64,000 nucleotides of DNA from Streptomyces globosus (lineage in GTDB: Bacteria > Actinomycetota > Actinomycetes > Streptomycetales > Streptomycetaceae), in assembly GCF_003325375.1 (NCBI RefSeq), contig NZ_CP030862.1, forward strand, positions 1,739,501-1,803,500, given 5' to 3'. Position 1 is the first letter of the stretch; each line of letters opens with the position of its first letter. Positions 35,567 through 45,276 of the stretch are shown here, one piece after another. Below the pieces are notes generated by a model, which saw nothing but the letters and a program-made list of their open reading frames with translations, was not told the origin of the DNA and ran no database searches. A program made the translations under genes and the position numbers.

Positions 35567-38110
35567 ATGGGACGCGGCACATTCCGGATCTACCTCGGCG
35601 CGGCGCCCGGCGTCGGCAAGACCTACGCGATGCTCTCCGAGGGGCATCGCCGGACCGAGCGGGGCGCCGACGTCGCCGTCGCCTTCGTCGAGCACCACCA
35701 CCGTCCGCGCACGGAGGTGATGCTGCACGGTCTGGAGCAGGTCCCGCGGCGGGAGCTGGAGTACCGGGGCTCGACCTTCACGGAGATGGACGTGGACGCG
35801 GTGCTGGCGCGCCGCCCCGCGGTGGCCCTCGTGGACGAGCTGGCCCACACCAACGTGCCCGGCTCGCGCAACGCCAAGCGCTGGCAGGACGTCGAGGAAC
35901 TCCTCCAGGCGGGCATCGACGTCGTCACCACCGTCAACATCCAGCACCTGGAGTCCCTCGGCGACGTCGTCGAGACGATAACCGGCGTCCGCCAGCGCGA
36001 GACCGTCCCCGACGAGGTGGTACGCCGCGCCGACCAGATCGAACTGGTCGACATGTCCCCCCAGGCCCTGCGCCGGCGGATGGCCCACGGCAACATCTAC
36101 AAGCCGGACAAGGTCGACGCGGCCCTGTCCAACTACTTCCGCCCCGGCAACCTCACCGCGCTGCGCGAACTGGCCCTGCTGTGGGTCGCCGACCGGGTCG
36201 ACGAGTACCTCCAGGAGTACCGCGGCCAGCACGACATCCGCTCCACCTGGCAGGCCCGCGAACGCATCGTCGTCGGCCTCACCGGCGGCCCCGAGGGCCG
36301 ACAGCTCATCCGCCGCGCCGCCCGCCTCGCCGAGAAGGGCGCCGGCGGCGAGGTCCTCGCGGTATACGTCGCCCGCAGCGACGGCCTGACCTCCGCCTCG
36401 CCCAAGGAACTGGCGGTCCAGCGGACCTTGGTCGAGGACCTCGGCGGCAGCTTCCACCACGTCATAGGCGACGACATCCCCCAGGCCCTGCTCGAATTCG
36501 CCCGCGGGGTCAACGCCACCCAGATCGTCCTCGGCGTCAGCCGCCGCCGCCCCTGGCAGTACGTCTTCGGCCCCGGCGTCAGCGCCACCGTCGCCCGCGA
36601 GTCCGGACCCGACCTCGACGTCCACATCGTCACCCACGACGCAGCCGCCAAGGGCCGCGGCCTGCCCGTGGCACGCGGAGCCCGGCTGGGGCGCTCGCGG
36701 ATCATCTGGGGCTGGCTGGCCGGGATCGGCGGACCGGTCCTGCTGACCGTCCTGCTGCGGCTGGCCGTGCCCGACCTCGGCCTCGCCAACGACATGCTGC
36801 TCTTCCTGACGTTCACGGTGGCGGCCGCCCTGCTCGGCGGCCGCCTGCCGGCCCTGGCGTCGGCGGCCTTCGGTTCCCTGCTGCTGAACTACTTCTTCAC
36901 ACCGCCACTGCACCTGTGGACCATCGCCGACCCCAAGAACATCGTCGCCATCGCGGTCTTCTTCGCCGTCGCCGTCTCCGTCGCCTCCGTCGTCGACCTC
37001 GCAGCCCGCCGGACCCACCAGGCCGCCCGGCTGCGGGCCGAGTCCGAAATCCTCTCCTTCCTCGCCGGGAGCGTGCTGCGCGGCGAGACCGCCCTGCCCG
37101 CCCTGCTGGAACGGGTCCGCGAGACCTTCGCCATGGACTCCGTGGCACTGCTCGAACGGGACAGCGACGTCGCCCCCTGGACCCTGGCGGCCGGCACCGG
37201 GCCGGCCCCGGCCGCCCGACCCGAGGACGCCGACGTCGACATGCCCATCGGCGACAACATGGCCCTCGCCCTCACCGGGCGCGTCCTCCCGGCCGAGGAC
37301 CGCCGGGTCCTCGGCGCCTTCGCCGCCCAGGCCGCCGTCGTCCTCGACCGGCAGCGCCTCGTCGGCCGGGCCGAAGAAGCCCAGCGCCTCGCCGAGGGCA
37401 ACCGCATCCGTACCGCGCTCCTGGCCGCCGTCAGCCACGACCTCCGCACGCCGCTGGCAGGCATCAAGGCATCCGTCACCTCGCTGCGCGCCGACGACGT
37501 CGAATGGTCGCAGCAGGACCGAGCCGACCTGCTCGAAGGCATCGAAGACGGAGCGGACCGGCTCGACGCCCTGGTCGGCAACCTCCTCGACATGTCCCGG
37601 CTCCAGACCGGCACCGTCACCCCGCTGATCCGCGAGACCGACCTGGACGAGGTCGTCCCGATGGCCCTGGCCGGAGTCCCCGACGACAGCGTCGAACTCG
37701 ACATCCCCGAAACCCTCCCCATGGTCGCCGTCGACCGGGGACTCCTCGAACGCGCCGTCGCCAACATCGTCGAGAACGCCGTCAAGTACAGCCCCGACGG
37801 CCTGCCCGTGCTCGTCTCGGCCAGTGCGCTGGCCGAGCGCGTGGAACTGCGCGTCGTCGACCGCGGCCCCGGCATCCCGGACGCGGCCAAGGACCGCGTC
37901 TTCGAACCCTTCCAGCGTTACGGAGACGCCCCCGCCGGGGCCGGCGTGGGCCTCGGCCTCGCCGTGGCACGCGGCTTCACCGAGGCCGTCGGAGGCACCC
38001 TCACCGCGGAGGACACCCCCGGCGGCGGCCTGACCATGGTCCTCACGCTGCCCACCGCGGATCCGGCCCTCCGGCCCGACCCCGGCCTCCCCAAGGCGGC
38101 ACTCACCTGA
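35567..38110 (+). CDS. kdpD: KdpD-type potassium sensor kinase
   Basis: An 847-residue sensor kinase. It has an N-terminal KdpD domain with Walker A GAAPGVGKT at residues 11-19 and LVDELAHTNVPGS near 90. A universal-stress-like domain (about 240-365) follows, then four hydrophobic helices near 385-490, a GAF-like region, HisKA with SHDLRTPLAG (His near residue 624) and an ATPase domain with NIVENAVKYSP and GVGLGLAVARG. It starts 5 nt after kdpE. Its target promoter is likely local, but the usual KdpABC pump is not here. Confidence 0.92.
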   Translation: MGRGTFRIYLGAAPGVGKTYAMLSEGHRRTERGADVAVAFVEHHHRPRTEVMLHGLEQVPRRELEYRGSTFTEMDVDAVLARRPAVALVDELAHTNVPGSRNAKRWQDVEELLQAGIDVVTTVNIQHLESLGDVVETITGVRQRETVPDEVVRRADQIELVDMSPQALRRRMAHGNIYKPDKVDAALSNYFRPGNLTALRELALLWVADRVDEYLQEYRGQHDIRSTWQARERIVVGLTGGPEGRQLIRRAARLAEKGAGGEVLAVYVARSDGLTSASPKELAVQRTLVEDLGGSFHHVIGDDIPQALLEFARGVNATQIVLGVSRRRPWQYVFGPGVSATVARESGPDLDVHIVTHDAAAKGRGLPVARGARLGRSRIIWGWLAGIGGPVLLTVLLRLAVPDLGLANDMLLFLTFTVAAALLGGRLPALASAAFGSLLLNYFFTPPLHLWTIADPKNIVAIAVFFAVAVSVASVVDLAARRTHQAARLRAESEILSFLAGSVLRGETALPALLERVRETFAMDSVALLERDSDVAPWTLAAGTGPAPAARPEDADVDMPIGDNMALALTGRVLPAEDRRVLGAFAAQAAVVLDRQRLVGRAEEAQRLAEGNRIRTALLAAVSHDLRTPLAGIKASVTSLRADDVEWSQQDRADLLEGIEDGADRLDALVGNLLDMSRLQTGTVTPLIRETDLDEVVPMALAGVPDDSVELDIPETLPMVAVDRGLLERAVANIVENAVKYSPDGLPVLVSASALAERVELRVVDRGPGIPDAAKDRVFEPFQRYGDAPAGAGVGLGLAVARGFTEAVGGTLTAEDTPGGGLTMVLTLPTADPALRPDPGLPKAALT

Positions 38111-38297
38111 CAGGCCCCGCGACCCGGCCCCTCCGCGCCCACCTGCACGGACTCCGCCATCGGCGCACATCCGCCCGCGTCGGCCGCGGCCTGTTCGAAG
38201 GCCGGCACATGCCGGGATAGGGTGGCGCTGCCGGTCCTTGACGCACTCCTGATGCTCGGGTCCGATGGCGGAGTCGAGTCGGAGGGAAGTCGGTCGA

Positions 38298-39671
38298 GTG
38301 GCCGTTCGCGCGGCAAGAGTGTGGCACTCGCTGTTCACCACCCATCCGGCCCGCACCGTGGTCTGGGCCTTCGCGCTGGTGATCGCCGCAGGCACGGCCC
38401 TGCTGATGCTGCCGGCCTCCTCCCAGGACGGCTCGGCGACGGACCTCGTGACGGCGCTGTTCACATCCACCTCGGCGGTGTGCGTGACCGGCCTGGTCGT
38501 CGTGGACACCGCCACGCACTGGAGCGGCTTCGGCGAGGCCGTCATCCTCGGGCTGATCCAGGTCGGCGGCTTCGGCATCATGGCGCTGGCGTCCCTCCTG
38601 GCCCTGCTGGTCTCCGGCAGACTGCGGCTGCGCATGCAACTCACCGCGGCGGCCGAGACCAAGAGCCTCGGCATCGGCGACGTGCGCCGCGTCCTCCTCG
38701 GCGTCGCAGGCTGCACCCTCGCCGTCGAACTGGCGGTCGGCGCCGTTCTGGCCCTGCGGCTGCGCTTCGGATACGGCCGGTCCATCGCCGAAGCCGCCTA
38801 CTCCGGCTTCTTCCACGCGGTCTCGGCGTTCAACAACGCCGGCTTCGGCCTGCACGCCGACAGCCTCACCCCCTACGCCCAGGACCCGTGGATCACCCTG
38901 CCGATCGCGGCGGCCGTGATCCTCGGCGGCCTCGGCTTCCCCGTCCTGTTGGAACTCCTGCGCCACCGCACCCGGCGCCGCACCACCGGCCGCCGCAACT
39001 GGTCGCTGCACACCCGGCTGACGCTCGTCACCAGCGCCGCACTGCTGTCCGTCGGCACCGTGCTCACCTGCCTGCTGGAATGGACCAACCCGGGCACCCT
39101 CGCCCCCTTCGACTGGGACGAGAAGGTCCTCAACGGCTTCTTCTACTCGGCGATGAGCCGTACCGCCGGATTCAACGCCGTCGACATGGGCGCACTCAAC
39201 GCCACCACCCTCCTGTTCACCTGCACCCTGATGTTCATCGGCGGCGGCAGCGCGGGCACGGCCGGCGGCATCAAGGTGACCACCTTCGCGGTCCTGGCCG
39301 CCGCCATGCTCGCCGAGGTGCGCGGCGAGCCCAACTCCACCGTGATGGGACGGCGCCTCGCACCGCACGTGCTGCGCCAGGCCCTGACCGTGGCACTGCT
39401 CGCCGTGGGATTCGTCATCGCATCAACCCTCGCCCTGCTCACCGTCACCAGGGCCCCCTTCGAAGACGTCCTCTTCGAGGCCGTCTCCGCCTTCGCCACC
39501 GTCGGCCTGTCCACCGGCATCACCGCCGACATCCCCGACTCCGGCCGGCTGATCCTCATCCTCCTCATGTTCGTCGGCCGACTCGGACCCATCACCCTCG
39601 TCTCCGCGCTCGCCCTGCGCGAGCGGACCCGCCGCTACCAGCTACCCGAGGAGCGACCCGTCATTGGGTAA
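38298..39671 (+). CDS. trkH: TrkH/KtrB-family potassium transporter
   Basis: A 457-residue membrane protein with the four pore-loop repeats of the Trk/Ktr family: TSTSAVCVTGL, SAFNNAGFGL, SRTAGFNAVD and FATVGLSTGI, each holding the selectivity-filter glycine. GTG 38298 is preferred because GGAGGGA lies nine bases before it; ATG 38265 is the alternative. A TAGGGT at 38218-38223 after TTCGAA may be the promoter. The stop overlaps the TTG of the next gene, which encodes the regulatory RCK subunit. Confidence 0.9.
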   Translation: MAVRAARVWHSLFTTHPARTVVWAFALVIAAGTALLMLPASSQDGSATDLVTALFTSTSAVCVTGLVVVDTATHWSGFGEAVILGLIQVGGFGIMALASLLALLVSGRLRLRMQLTAAAETKSLGIGDVRRVLLGVAGCTLAVELAVGAVLALRLRFGYGRSIAEAAYSGFFHAVSAFNNAGFGLHADSLTPYAQDPWITLPIAAAVILGGLGFPVLLELLRHRTRRRTTGRRNWSLHTRLTLVTSAALLSVGTVLTCLLEWTNPGTLAPFDWDEKVLNGFFYSAMSRTAGFNAVDMGALNATTLLFTCTLMFIGGGSAGTAGGIKVTTFAVLAAAMLAEVRGEPNSTVMGRRLAPHVLRQALTVALLAVGFVIASTLALLTVTRAPFEDVLFEAVSAFATVGLSTGITADIPDSGRLILILLMFVGRLGPITLVSALALRERTRRYQLPEERPVIG

Positions 39672-40386
39672 CTACCTGCACTCCCTGCGCCGTCGCCGCC
39701 GCAAGCGGCTGCTGGACTCCGACACCCTCGCCGCGGGCGACCAGCGCGTGGCCGTCATCGGCCTGGGCAGGTTCGGCAGCTCCCTGGCCAACGAACTGAC
39801 CCGGCGCGGCTGGGACGTGCTGGGCATCGACACCGACGCCGCCCTCGTGCAGAAGCACAGCGACATCTTCACCCACACCGCCGTCGCCGACTGCACCGAT
39901 CCGGAAGTCCTCCGCCAGCTCGGCGTCGGGGACTTCCCCAGCGTGGTCGTCGGCATCGGCACCGACATCGAGGCCAGCATCCTCGTCGCCTCCAACCTCC
40001 TGGAGGAGGGCGTCCCCAACATCTGGGCCAAGGCCATCAGCCGCCAGCACGGACAGATCCTCGAACGCCTCGGCGTCCACCACGTCGTCCTCCCCGAGCA
40101 CGAGATGGGTGAGCGCGTCGCCCACCTCGTCACCGGCCGCATGCTCGACTTCATCGAGTTCGACGACGACTACGCCCTGGTCAAGACCATCACTCCGGAC
40201 ACGATCACCGGTGTCCCGCTCGGGCAGAGCGCCGTCCGCACCAAGTACGGCATCACCGTCGTGGGCATCAAACGCCCCGGACACGACTTCACCCACGCCA
40301 CCGCCGAAACCGTCGTGGCGAAGGGCGACGTCATCATCGTCACCGGCAGGACCCGCCACGTGGAAGCCTTCGCCGAACTCGGCTGA
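39664..40386 (+). CDS. trkA: TrkA/KtrA-type RCK subunit
   Basis: A 240-residue cytosolic RCK protein: a Rossmann domain with GLGRFGSS at residues 33-40 and the acidic D after the second strand (LGIDTD), then a TrkA-C domain from about residue 165. It gates the TrkH/KtrB pore in response to nucleotides. TTG 39664 overlaps the trkH stop by 8 nt and has GAGGAG upstream. Confidence 0.9.
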   Translation: MGNYLHSLRRRRRKRLLDSDTLAAGDQRVAVIGLGRFGSSLANELTRRGWDVLGIDTDAALVQKHSDIFTHTAVADCTDPEVLRQLGVGDFPSVVVGIGTDIEASILVASNLLEEGVPNIWAKAISRQHGQILERLGVHHVVLPEHEMGERVAHLVTGRMLDFIEFDDDYALVKTITPDTITGVPLGQSAVRTKYGITVVGIKRPGHDFTHATAETVVAKGDVIIVTGRTRHVEAFAELG

Positions 40387-40387
40387 G

Positions 40388-40439
40388 CCCCGGCGGAGGC
40401 CCGTGCCCCGGCCGGCGGCCCGGCACGGGGCCGCCGGGG
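40388..40439. terminator. terminator between trkA and convergent gene
   Basis: A nested hairpin: CCCCGGCGG/CCGCCGGGG outside and CCCGTGCC/GGCACGGG inside, just after the trkA stop and 12 nt before the opposing stop. Confidence 0.75.
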
Positions 40440-40451
40440 GCCGGGCCGCGG

Positions 40452-41012
40452 TCAGCCGCTGTGCCTGAAGCCCTTGCCCGTGCGGTCCAGCGGGTCGGCG
40501 GGCAGGGAGAGGAAGCGGGCCCGCAGCGTGTCCCACGCCCCCAGCCGGTCGAAGTCGGGGGTGTCGAGGATGTCCTGGCGGTCGGTGAGGAACGGGTTGG
40601 GCAGCAGGACGGTCATCATCTGCTCGTCGCGGCCGTTGAACAGGCGGATTCCCCAGCTGACGGGGGAGCCGTCGGAGCCGATGCTGCGGTAGAACTCGGC
40701 GCGGGAGCAGCGGCGGATGCGGCCGAGTTCGGGGCCGGAGGCGGTGTGCTCGCCGATGCACAGGTGGAAGTGCCAGGCGCCGAAGTCGACGGTGGCGTAG
40801 CCGTCGTTCACGGTGATGGCGGTGGGGGCGTTCGGGGCGCCGACCTCCCAGGCGGCGCCTTCGATGATGGGCCCGAAGTGGATGTGCTGCCAGTGGTCGG
40901 TGAAGACGGCGGTGACGAGGTCGAGGAGGGTGGCCTCGTCGACCGGGAGGGGCCAGACGTGCTGGGTGCCGCCGCCGGGGGTCTCGACGACGGTCGGCTC
41001 GGTGGTGGTCAT
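40452..41012 (-). CDS. unknown protein, last gene of cobalamin-type ABC operon
   Basis: A 186-residue soluble protein; the ATG at 41012 overlaps the stop of the [2Fe-2S] gene (ATGA). The sequence is rich in aromatic residues and His: VFTDHWQHIHFGPIIEGAAW near residue 36 and DFGAWHFHLCIGEHTASGPE near 75, then RRCSRAEFYR. No known catalytic motif is recognised, though the HxHF and WHFHLCIGEH segments could bind a metal or a tetrapyrrole-like ligand. Operon position suggests a role in handling the imported cofactor; that is inference only. Confidence 0.75.
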   Translation of the reverse strand: MTTTEPTVVETPGGGTQHVWPLPVDEATLLDLVTAVFTDHWQHIHFGPIIEGAAWEVGAPNAPTAITVNDGYATVDFGAWHFHLCIGEHTASGPELGRIRRCSRAEFYRSIGSDGSPVSWGIRLFNGRDEQMMTVLLPNPFLTDRQDILDTPDFDRLGAWDTLRARFLSLPADPLDRTGKGFRHSG

Positions 41013-41731
41013 GAGGTCTTCTCCTTGGGGTTGAGGACGCAGTCGCCGCAGGTGCCCGCGCCCGGTACGCGGTAGTACAGGCAGCAGCTGCGGCGCCGGA
41101 AGGCAGGCGGTGCCGGGGGACGGGTGCGGTACGTGCCGGTACCCGCCAGGGGCGGCCGGTCCAGCAGCGCGCGGACGAGGGGGATGACGGGCAGGACGGG
41201 GGCAGGCGCCCTGGCCAGCAGGACGCGGTGGGCTCCGACCAGCGCGGAGGCGGCGTTGCCGCGCAGGGTGTGCGGGCTCACGCCCGACACGCGGCGTACG
41301 GCGTCGGCCCAGGGGGCCAGGTTCCGGACGGTCACGGTGCCGAGCAGGGCCGGGAGCGGCTCCTCGTCCACCTCCGCCGGGTCGGGGAGCCACAGGTCGA
41401 GGGGGCCGGAGGCGGGCAGGCGCCACCACAGCCGGTCGGGCGCCAGGTCGGGGACGCGGCCGGTGAGCGTGGCGCAGCCCAGGGCGATCGACCACAGCCG
41501 GGAGGCGGTGCCCAGGTGCAGGGTGGACGCGGCCACCCTGGGCTGGTCGGTGCCCAGCCGCCCGGCGACGGTGCGTACGCACTCCTCCAGCGCGCCCGGG
41601 TCCGCGTCGTACAGGTCGGCCAGGGGCCGGAAGCCGCCCGCCTCGGGGCGGGGGCCGGTGGCGACCGCGAAGTAGGGGCCGATCGCGGAGACCCGGGCCA
41701 GGGCGTCGGGGGTGAGGGCCGGCGTCACCAT
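41009..41731 (-). CDS. FhuF-like [2Fe-2S] protein
   Basis: A 240-residue protein from ATG 41731. Its C-terminus has the CC-x10-C-x2-C pattern (RRSCCLYYRV followed by GTCGDC), which in FhuF-type ferric-siderophore reductases binds a [2Fe-2S] cluster. The N-terminal region is helical like this family. It overlaps the ABC ATPase gene by 7 nt. FhuF proteins reduce iron brought in by siderophore importers; next to a riboswitch-controlled cobamide-type importer it may instead reduce the cobalt centre, which is speculation. Confidence 0.75.
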   Translation of the reverse strand: MVTPALTPDALARVSAIGPYFAVATGPRPEAGGFRPLADLYDADPGALEECVRTVAGRLGTDQPRVAASTLHLGTASRLWSIALGCATLTGRVPDLAPDRLWWRLPASGPLDLWLPDPAEVDEEPLPALLGTVTVRNLAPWADAVRRVSGVSPHTLRGNAASALVGAHRVLLARAPAPVLPVIPLVRALLDRPPLAGTGTYRTRPPAPPAFRRRSCCLYYRVPGAGTCGDCVLNPKEKTS

Positions 41732-42807
41732 GTCCGCACCGTCCGCGTGAGCTCGTGGAAGCCCCGGACGGGGATGCTCCGCCCGTCCGGCCCGGTGAGG
41801 ATGAGGCGGTCCGCGCCGTCCCAGCCCACCTTCCCCTCGGCGGGCGGGCCGCCCCGGCCGGCGACGGCCAGTCCCTCCCGGGCGAGGGCGCGTTCGAGGA
41901 GCGGGAGCACATCGGCGGGCGCGTCCACTGCGACGGCGGCGCGTGCGGTGCGGTGCAGGCCGAAGGTGCCGGATGCCGGGTCGAAGGCGAGGTGGTCGGC
42001 GTCGAACGCCCCCGCGACGGCGCCGCTGCGGACCAGGTCCTCGGGTGCCCCGGCGTGGACGCGGGATGCGCGGTCGACGAGCCAGACCGCGTCGGCCACC
42101 CGCAGGGCCAGCTCCAGATCGTGCGTACTGACCACCACGGTCAGGCCCCTGTCGCGGGCCAGGTCGCGCAGCAGCACGGTGAGCGCCACCCGCGAGGGGA
42201 CGTCCAGGAAGGCCGTCGGCTCGTCCAGGAGGACGACCTCGGGCTCCTGGGCGAGGGCGCGCGCGGTCAGGACGCGCTGGCGTTCGCCGTCGGAGAGCTC
42301 GGCGGCCGGCCGGTCCGCCAGATGCTCCGCGCCCACCGCCCGCAGCGACCACTCGACGGCGGCGTGGTCGGCCGCGGTGAGGCGGCCGGTGAACCCGGTG
42401 TGCGGGTGGCGGCCGAGCCCGGCCAGTTCCCGCGCGGACAGCAGTCCCGGATCGACCCGGTCGGTCAGGACGACCGCCAGCCGCCGGGCGAGCGCGGTCG
42501 GCGACGTCTGCGCGAGGTCGGCGCCGCCGATGCGGATCCGTCCGCCGAGCGGCGGCAGGAGCCCGCACAGGGTGCGCAGCAGAGTGGACTTGCCCGCGCC
42601 GTTGGGGCCGAGGAGGACGGTCAGTTCGCCGGCCCGGGCTTCGAGGTCGAGCCCCGTGAGCACCGCCCGCTCCGCCCCGCGCCCGCGCCGTGGCGACCGG
42701 GCGCGGTAGCCGACGGCGAGCCCCTGCGTGACCAGGCCGCCGGGGCGGCCCGGCCCGTCGGCGGTGTCGGTGAGGGGCTCGGTCATGGTGTCGGTCATGT
42801 CGGTCAC
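41725..42807 (-). CDS. ABC importer ATPase, BtuD/FecE-like
   Basis: A 360-residue protein with Walker A GPNGAGKST near residue 62, signature LSDGERQRV near 168 and Walker B VVLLDEPTAF near 188, followed by the H-loop STHD. The C-terminal about 100 residues form an extra domain. GTG 42807 overlaps the permease stop (GTGA) with AAGGAG seven bases upstream. It energises the FecCD-type permease encoded just before it. Confidence 0.88.
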   Translation of the reverse strand: MTDMTDTMTEPLTDTADGPGRPGGLVTQGLAVGYRARSPRRGRGAERAVLTGLDLEARAGELTVLLGPNGAGKSTLLRTLCGLLPPLGGRIRIGGADLAQTSPTALARRLAVVLTDRVDPGLLSARELAGLGRHPHTGFTGRLTAADHAAVEWSLRAVGAEHLADRPAAELSDGERQRVLTARALAQEPEVVLLDEPTAFLDVPSRVALTVLLRDLARDRGLTVVVSTHDLELALRVADAVWLVDRASRVHAGAPEDLVRSGAVAGAFDADHLAFDPASGTFGLHRTARAAVAVDAPADVLPLLERALAREGLAVAGRGGPPAEGKVGWDGADRLILTGPDGRSIPVRGFHELTRTVRTW

Positions 42808-43928
42808 GAGGCCACTCCTTGTACGCCGCGGCGGCTGCGGATCAGGAACGCGATGACGACGGGTGCGCCGAACAGCGAGGTGACGGCGTTCAGCGGCAGC
42901 ACGGCATCCGTGCCGGGCGGCTGGCTGAGCAGCGCGCACGCCAGTGCCAGGAACGCCCCGGCGAGCATCGACGCCGGGACGAGCGCCCGGTGGTCCGACG
43001 TCCCCAGTGCCACCCGCGTCAGGTGCGGGACGGCCAGGCCGAGGAAGGCGACCGGCCCGCAGAACGCGGTGGCCGCACCCGCCAGGAGCGCTGTGCCGAA
43101 CAGCGCCAGATCGCGGCTGCGCCGCACGTTCAGGCCCATGGTGCGGGCGTAGTCCTCGCCCAGCAGCAGGGCGTTGAGGCGTTTGGCGGTCAGCAGCGCC
43201 GTGAGCAGGCCGGCGCCGATGACGGGCAGCATGACGTGGAGGTCGGGCCAGGTCGTGGCGCCGAAGCTGCCCAGGCCCCACATGACGAACTGCTGGGCGC
43301 GCTCCGGTCGGGCGTAGACGAGCATCACGCCGACCACGGCGGTGGCCGCCGAGCCGATCATGACGCCGACGACGAGCAGGGTGACGGCCGACCGCACCCA
43401 CCTGGAGAGCAGCAGGACGAGGGCCAGGACGGCGGCGGCGCCGAGCGAGGCGGCGATGACGACGCCCACGCGCCCGAGGCCGGCCAGGTCTCCGGTGAAG
43501 CTGCCGGCGACCCCGCCGGTGCCGACCACCACGGCGGCGACGCCCATGCTGGCGCCCGAGCTCACCCCGAGGGAGAACGGGTCCGCCAGCGCGTTGCGGA
43601 ACAGGGTCTGCATCTGTACGCCGGCCACCGCGAGGGCGGCGCCGACGGCGCAGGCGGTCAGCGCCCGCGGCAGCCGGACCTGCTCGACGATCACGGTCCA
43701 CCGCGGGTCCTCGGGGGTGCCGCCGAACAGTACGCGGACCACCTCGGCGACCGGCACGGGATGGGAGCCGGTGGCGATGGCGAGGACGAACAGCACGGCG
43801 GTGCCGGCCGCGAGTGCGAGGACGACGGCGAGGCGCCGCCGCACCGGCCGCGGCCCCGCGGGCGGAGTGTCCGCGTCCGGGGCCGCTGCCGGCGCGGGTG
43901 CCGGCACGGTCGTCTGATGTGTCGTCAC
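42804..43928 (-). CDS. FecCD-family ABC permease, BtuC-like
   Basis: A 374-residue polytopic membrane protein. It carries the FecCD landmarks RLPRALTACAVGAALAVAG near residue 85, MQTLFRNALADPFSLGVSSG near 103 and GPVAFLGLAVPHLTR near 300. GTG 43928 overlaps the stop of the binding protein gene. The family moves iron-siderophores, heme or cobalamin; the upstream cobalamin riboswitch favours a corrinoid. Confidence 0.88.
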   Translation of the reverse strand: MTTHQTTVPAPAPAAAPDADTPPAGPRPVRRRLAVVLALAAGTAVLFVLAIATGSHPVPVAEVVRVLFGGTPEDPRWTVIVEQVRLPRALTACAVGAALAVAGVQMQTLFRNALADPFSLGVSSGASMGVAAVVVGTGGVAGSFTGDLAGLGRVGVVIAASLGAAAVLALVLLLSRWVRSAVTLLVVGVMIGSAATAVVGVMLVYARPERAQQFVMWGLGSFGATTWPDLHVMLPVIGAGLLTALLTAKRLNALLLGEDYARTMGLNVRRSRDLALFGTALLAGAATAFCGPVAFLGLAVPHLTRVALGTSDHRALVPASMLAGAFLALACALLSQPPGTDAVLPLNAVTSLFGAPVVIAFLIRSRRGVQGVAS

Positions 43929-45160
43929 GCCTTCGGCACCGGCTGGTAGAAGGTGAAGGAGTGGCCCTCGGCCTGGTCCGGATGCATCAGCGCGAACAGG
44001 TCGGCGAGGACCAGGTCCGGGCGCAGCACGCCCCGCTCGAAGTAGTCGTTGCCGCCGCCGGGGCCGAGCGCCTTCGTGTTCGTCCACACGGCGCCGTCGG
44101 ACACCGCCTTCAGCTGCCCGTACCGGCTGTCGGCCTTGACCGCGTCGGCGGTGGACTTCCACTTCTGGTCGGCGATCCAGACCGGGGCCTGGCCGGCCTT
44201 GGCGTACACGGCCTCGAAGTTCAGCTGCATGCCGCCGGTGCCTGCCTCGCCGGCCCACGGGTAGGTGCCGCCCGCGTCCTTGATCAGCCGGGCGGCGTAG
44301 CTGCCTCCGGCGGGCATGGACCACGTGCCCTGGTACATCGTGCCGGGCAGCACCTCGACGGGCTTGCCCGCCTTGGCCGCCTGGGCGCCCTTCTCCGCGA
44401 CCTTCCGGTAGTCGCCCTCGATGGTGTCGAACACCTCGCCCGCCCGCTTCTCGGCGCCAGTGAGCGCGGCCATCGCCTTGACCCACTCGGCCCGGCCGAG
44501 CGGACTGGCCTCCAGCCACTCGGCGTTGGCGACCACGGCGATGCCTGCCTGGCGGAGCTTCGGGTACTGCGGGTCGTCGGTGCCCTGGGTCATGAGCACG
44601 TCCGGCTTCGCCCCGATGACGGTTTCGGCGTTGAGGGTGCGGTCCTTGGCGTACTCGGTGACCCTGCCCGCCTTCACCCGCTCGATCACCTGGGCGGAGG
44701 AGATGTTCGCGCTGCTCGCCACTCCGGTCAGGACGTCCAGGGTGCCGGTCTCGGTCAGCAGCGGCAGGTGGGTCGTCGAGGCGGAGTACAGGCTCCTGAC
44801 GGGCACGGTGACCTGCTGCGCGGACGCCAGTTCACCGGTTAGCTCCGGCTTGGGAGCACCGCACTTGACCAGCACGTACGACTCGGGCTTCCCCTTGGGG
44901 AAGGGCTCCTTCACGGTGAGGACCTGGTAGCTCTTCTCGTACCGGAGGGTGAAGTTCTCGGCGTGCTTCACCGTCGACTTCACCGGGAAGTAGTCCTTGG
45001 CCGGGTCGAAGTCCTTGATGCACCCCTCACCCTCGGCCCGCGCCTCGGGGCCGGCTGTCGTGCCGGCGTCGCCGCCGCAGGCGGTGAGCGTGAGGGCGGC
45101 GGCGACGAAGGCCGCCGCGGTGGCCCGACGGCGGCCGGGCATGACGGATCGTACGGACAA
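43925..45160 (-). CDS. ABC substrate-binding lipoprotein, BtuF/FepB-like
   Basis: A 411-residue protein with an N-terminal lipoprotein signal (Arg-rich start, then AAALTLTACGG with the lipobox Cys) and a TroA-like two-lobe binding fold typical of siderophore/B12 binding proteins (ETVIGAKPDVLMTQG near 185, IAVVANAEWLEASPLGRAEW near 210). TTG 45160 has AGGAG five bases upstream; ATG 45142 would also keep the full signal. It is first gene of a five-gene operon behind a cobalamin riboswitch, so the substrate is probably a cobamide or precursor. Confidence 0.85.
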   Translation of the reverse strand: MSVRSVMPGRRRATAAAFVAAALTLTACGGDAGTTAGPEARAEGEGCIKDFDPAKDYFPVKSTVKHAENFTLRYEKSYQVLTVKEPFPKGKPESYVLVKCGAPKPELTGELASAQQVTVPVRSLYSASTTHLPLLTETGTLDVLTGVASSANISSAQVIERVKAGRVTEYAKDRTLNAETVIGAKPDVLMTQGTDDPQYPKLRQAGIAVVANAEWLEASPLGRAEWVKAMAALTGAEKRAGEVFDTIEGDYRKVAEKGAQAAKAGKPVEVLPGTMYQGTWSMPAGGSYAARLIKDAGGTYPWAGEAGTGGMQLNFEAVYAKAGQAPVWIADQKWKSTADAVKADSRYGQLKAVSDGAVWTNTKALGPGGGNDYFERGVLRPDLVLADLFALMHPDQAEGHSFTFYQPVPKA

Positions 45161-45276
45161 AGTGACTCCTGGTGGCGTTCGTCGGCCGCGCGTGAGGGCA
45201 CTGCGGTGCGCGGATGCGGCGTGGGGGAGGGAACCCGCAGGGGGTCAGAACCCCGGGAAACGGGACTGTGGGTGAA

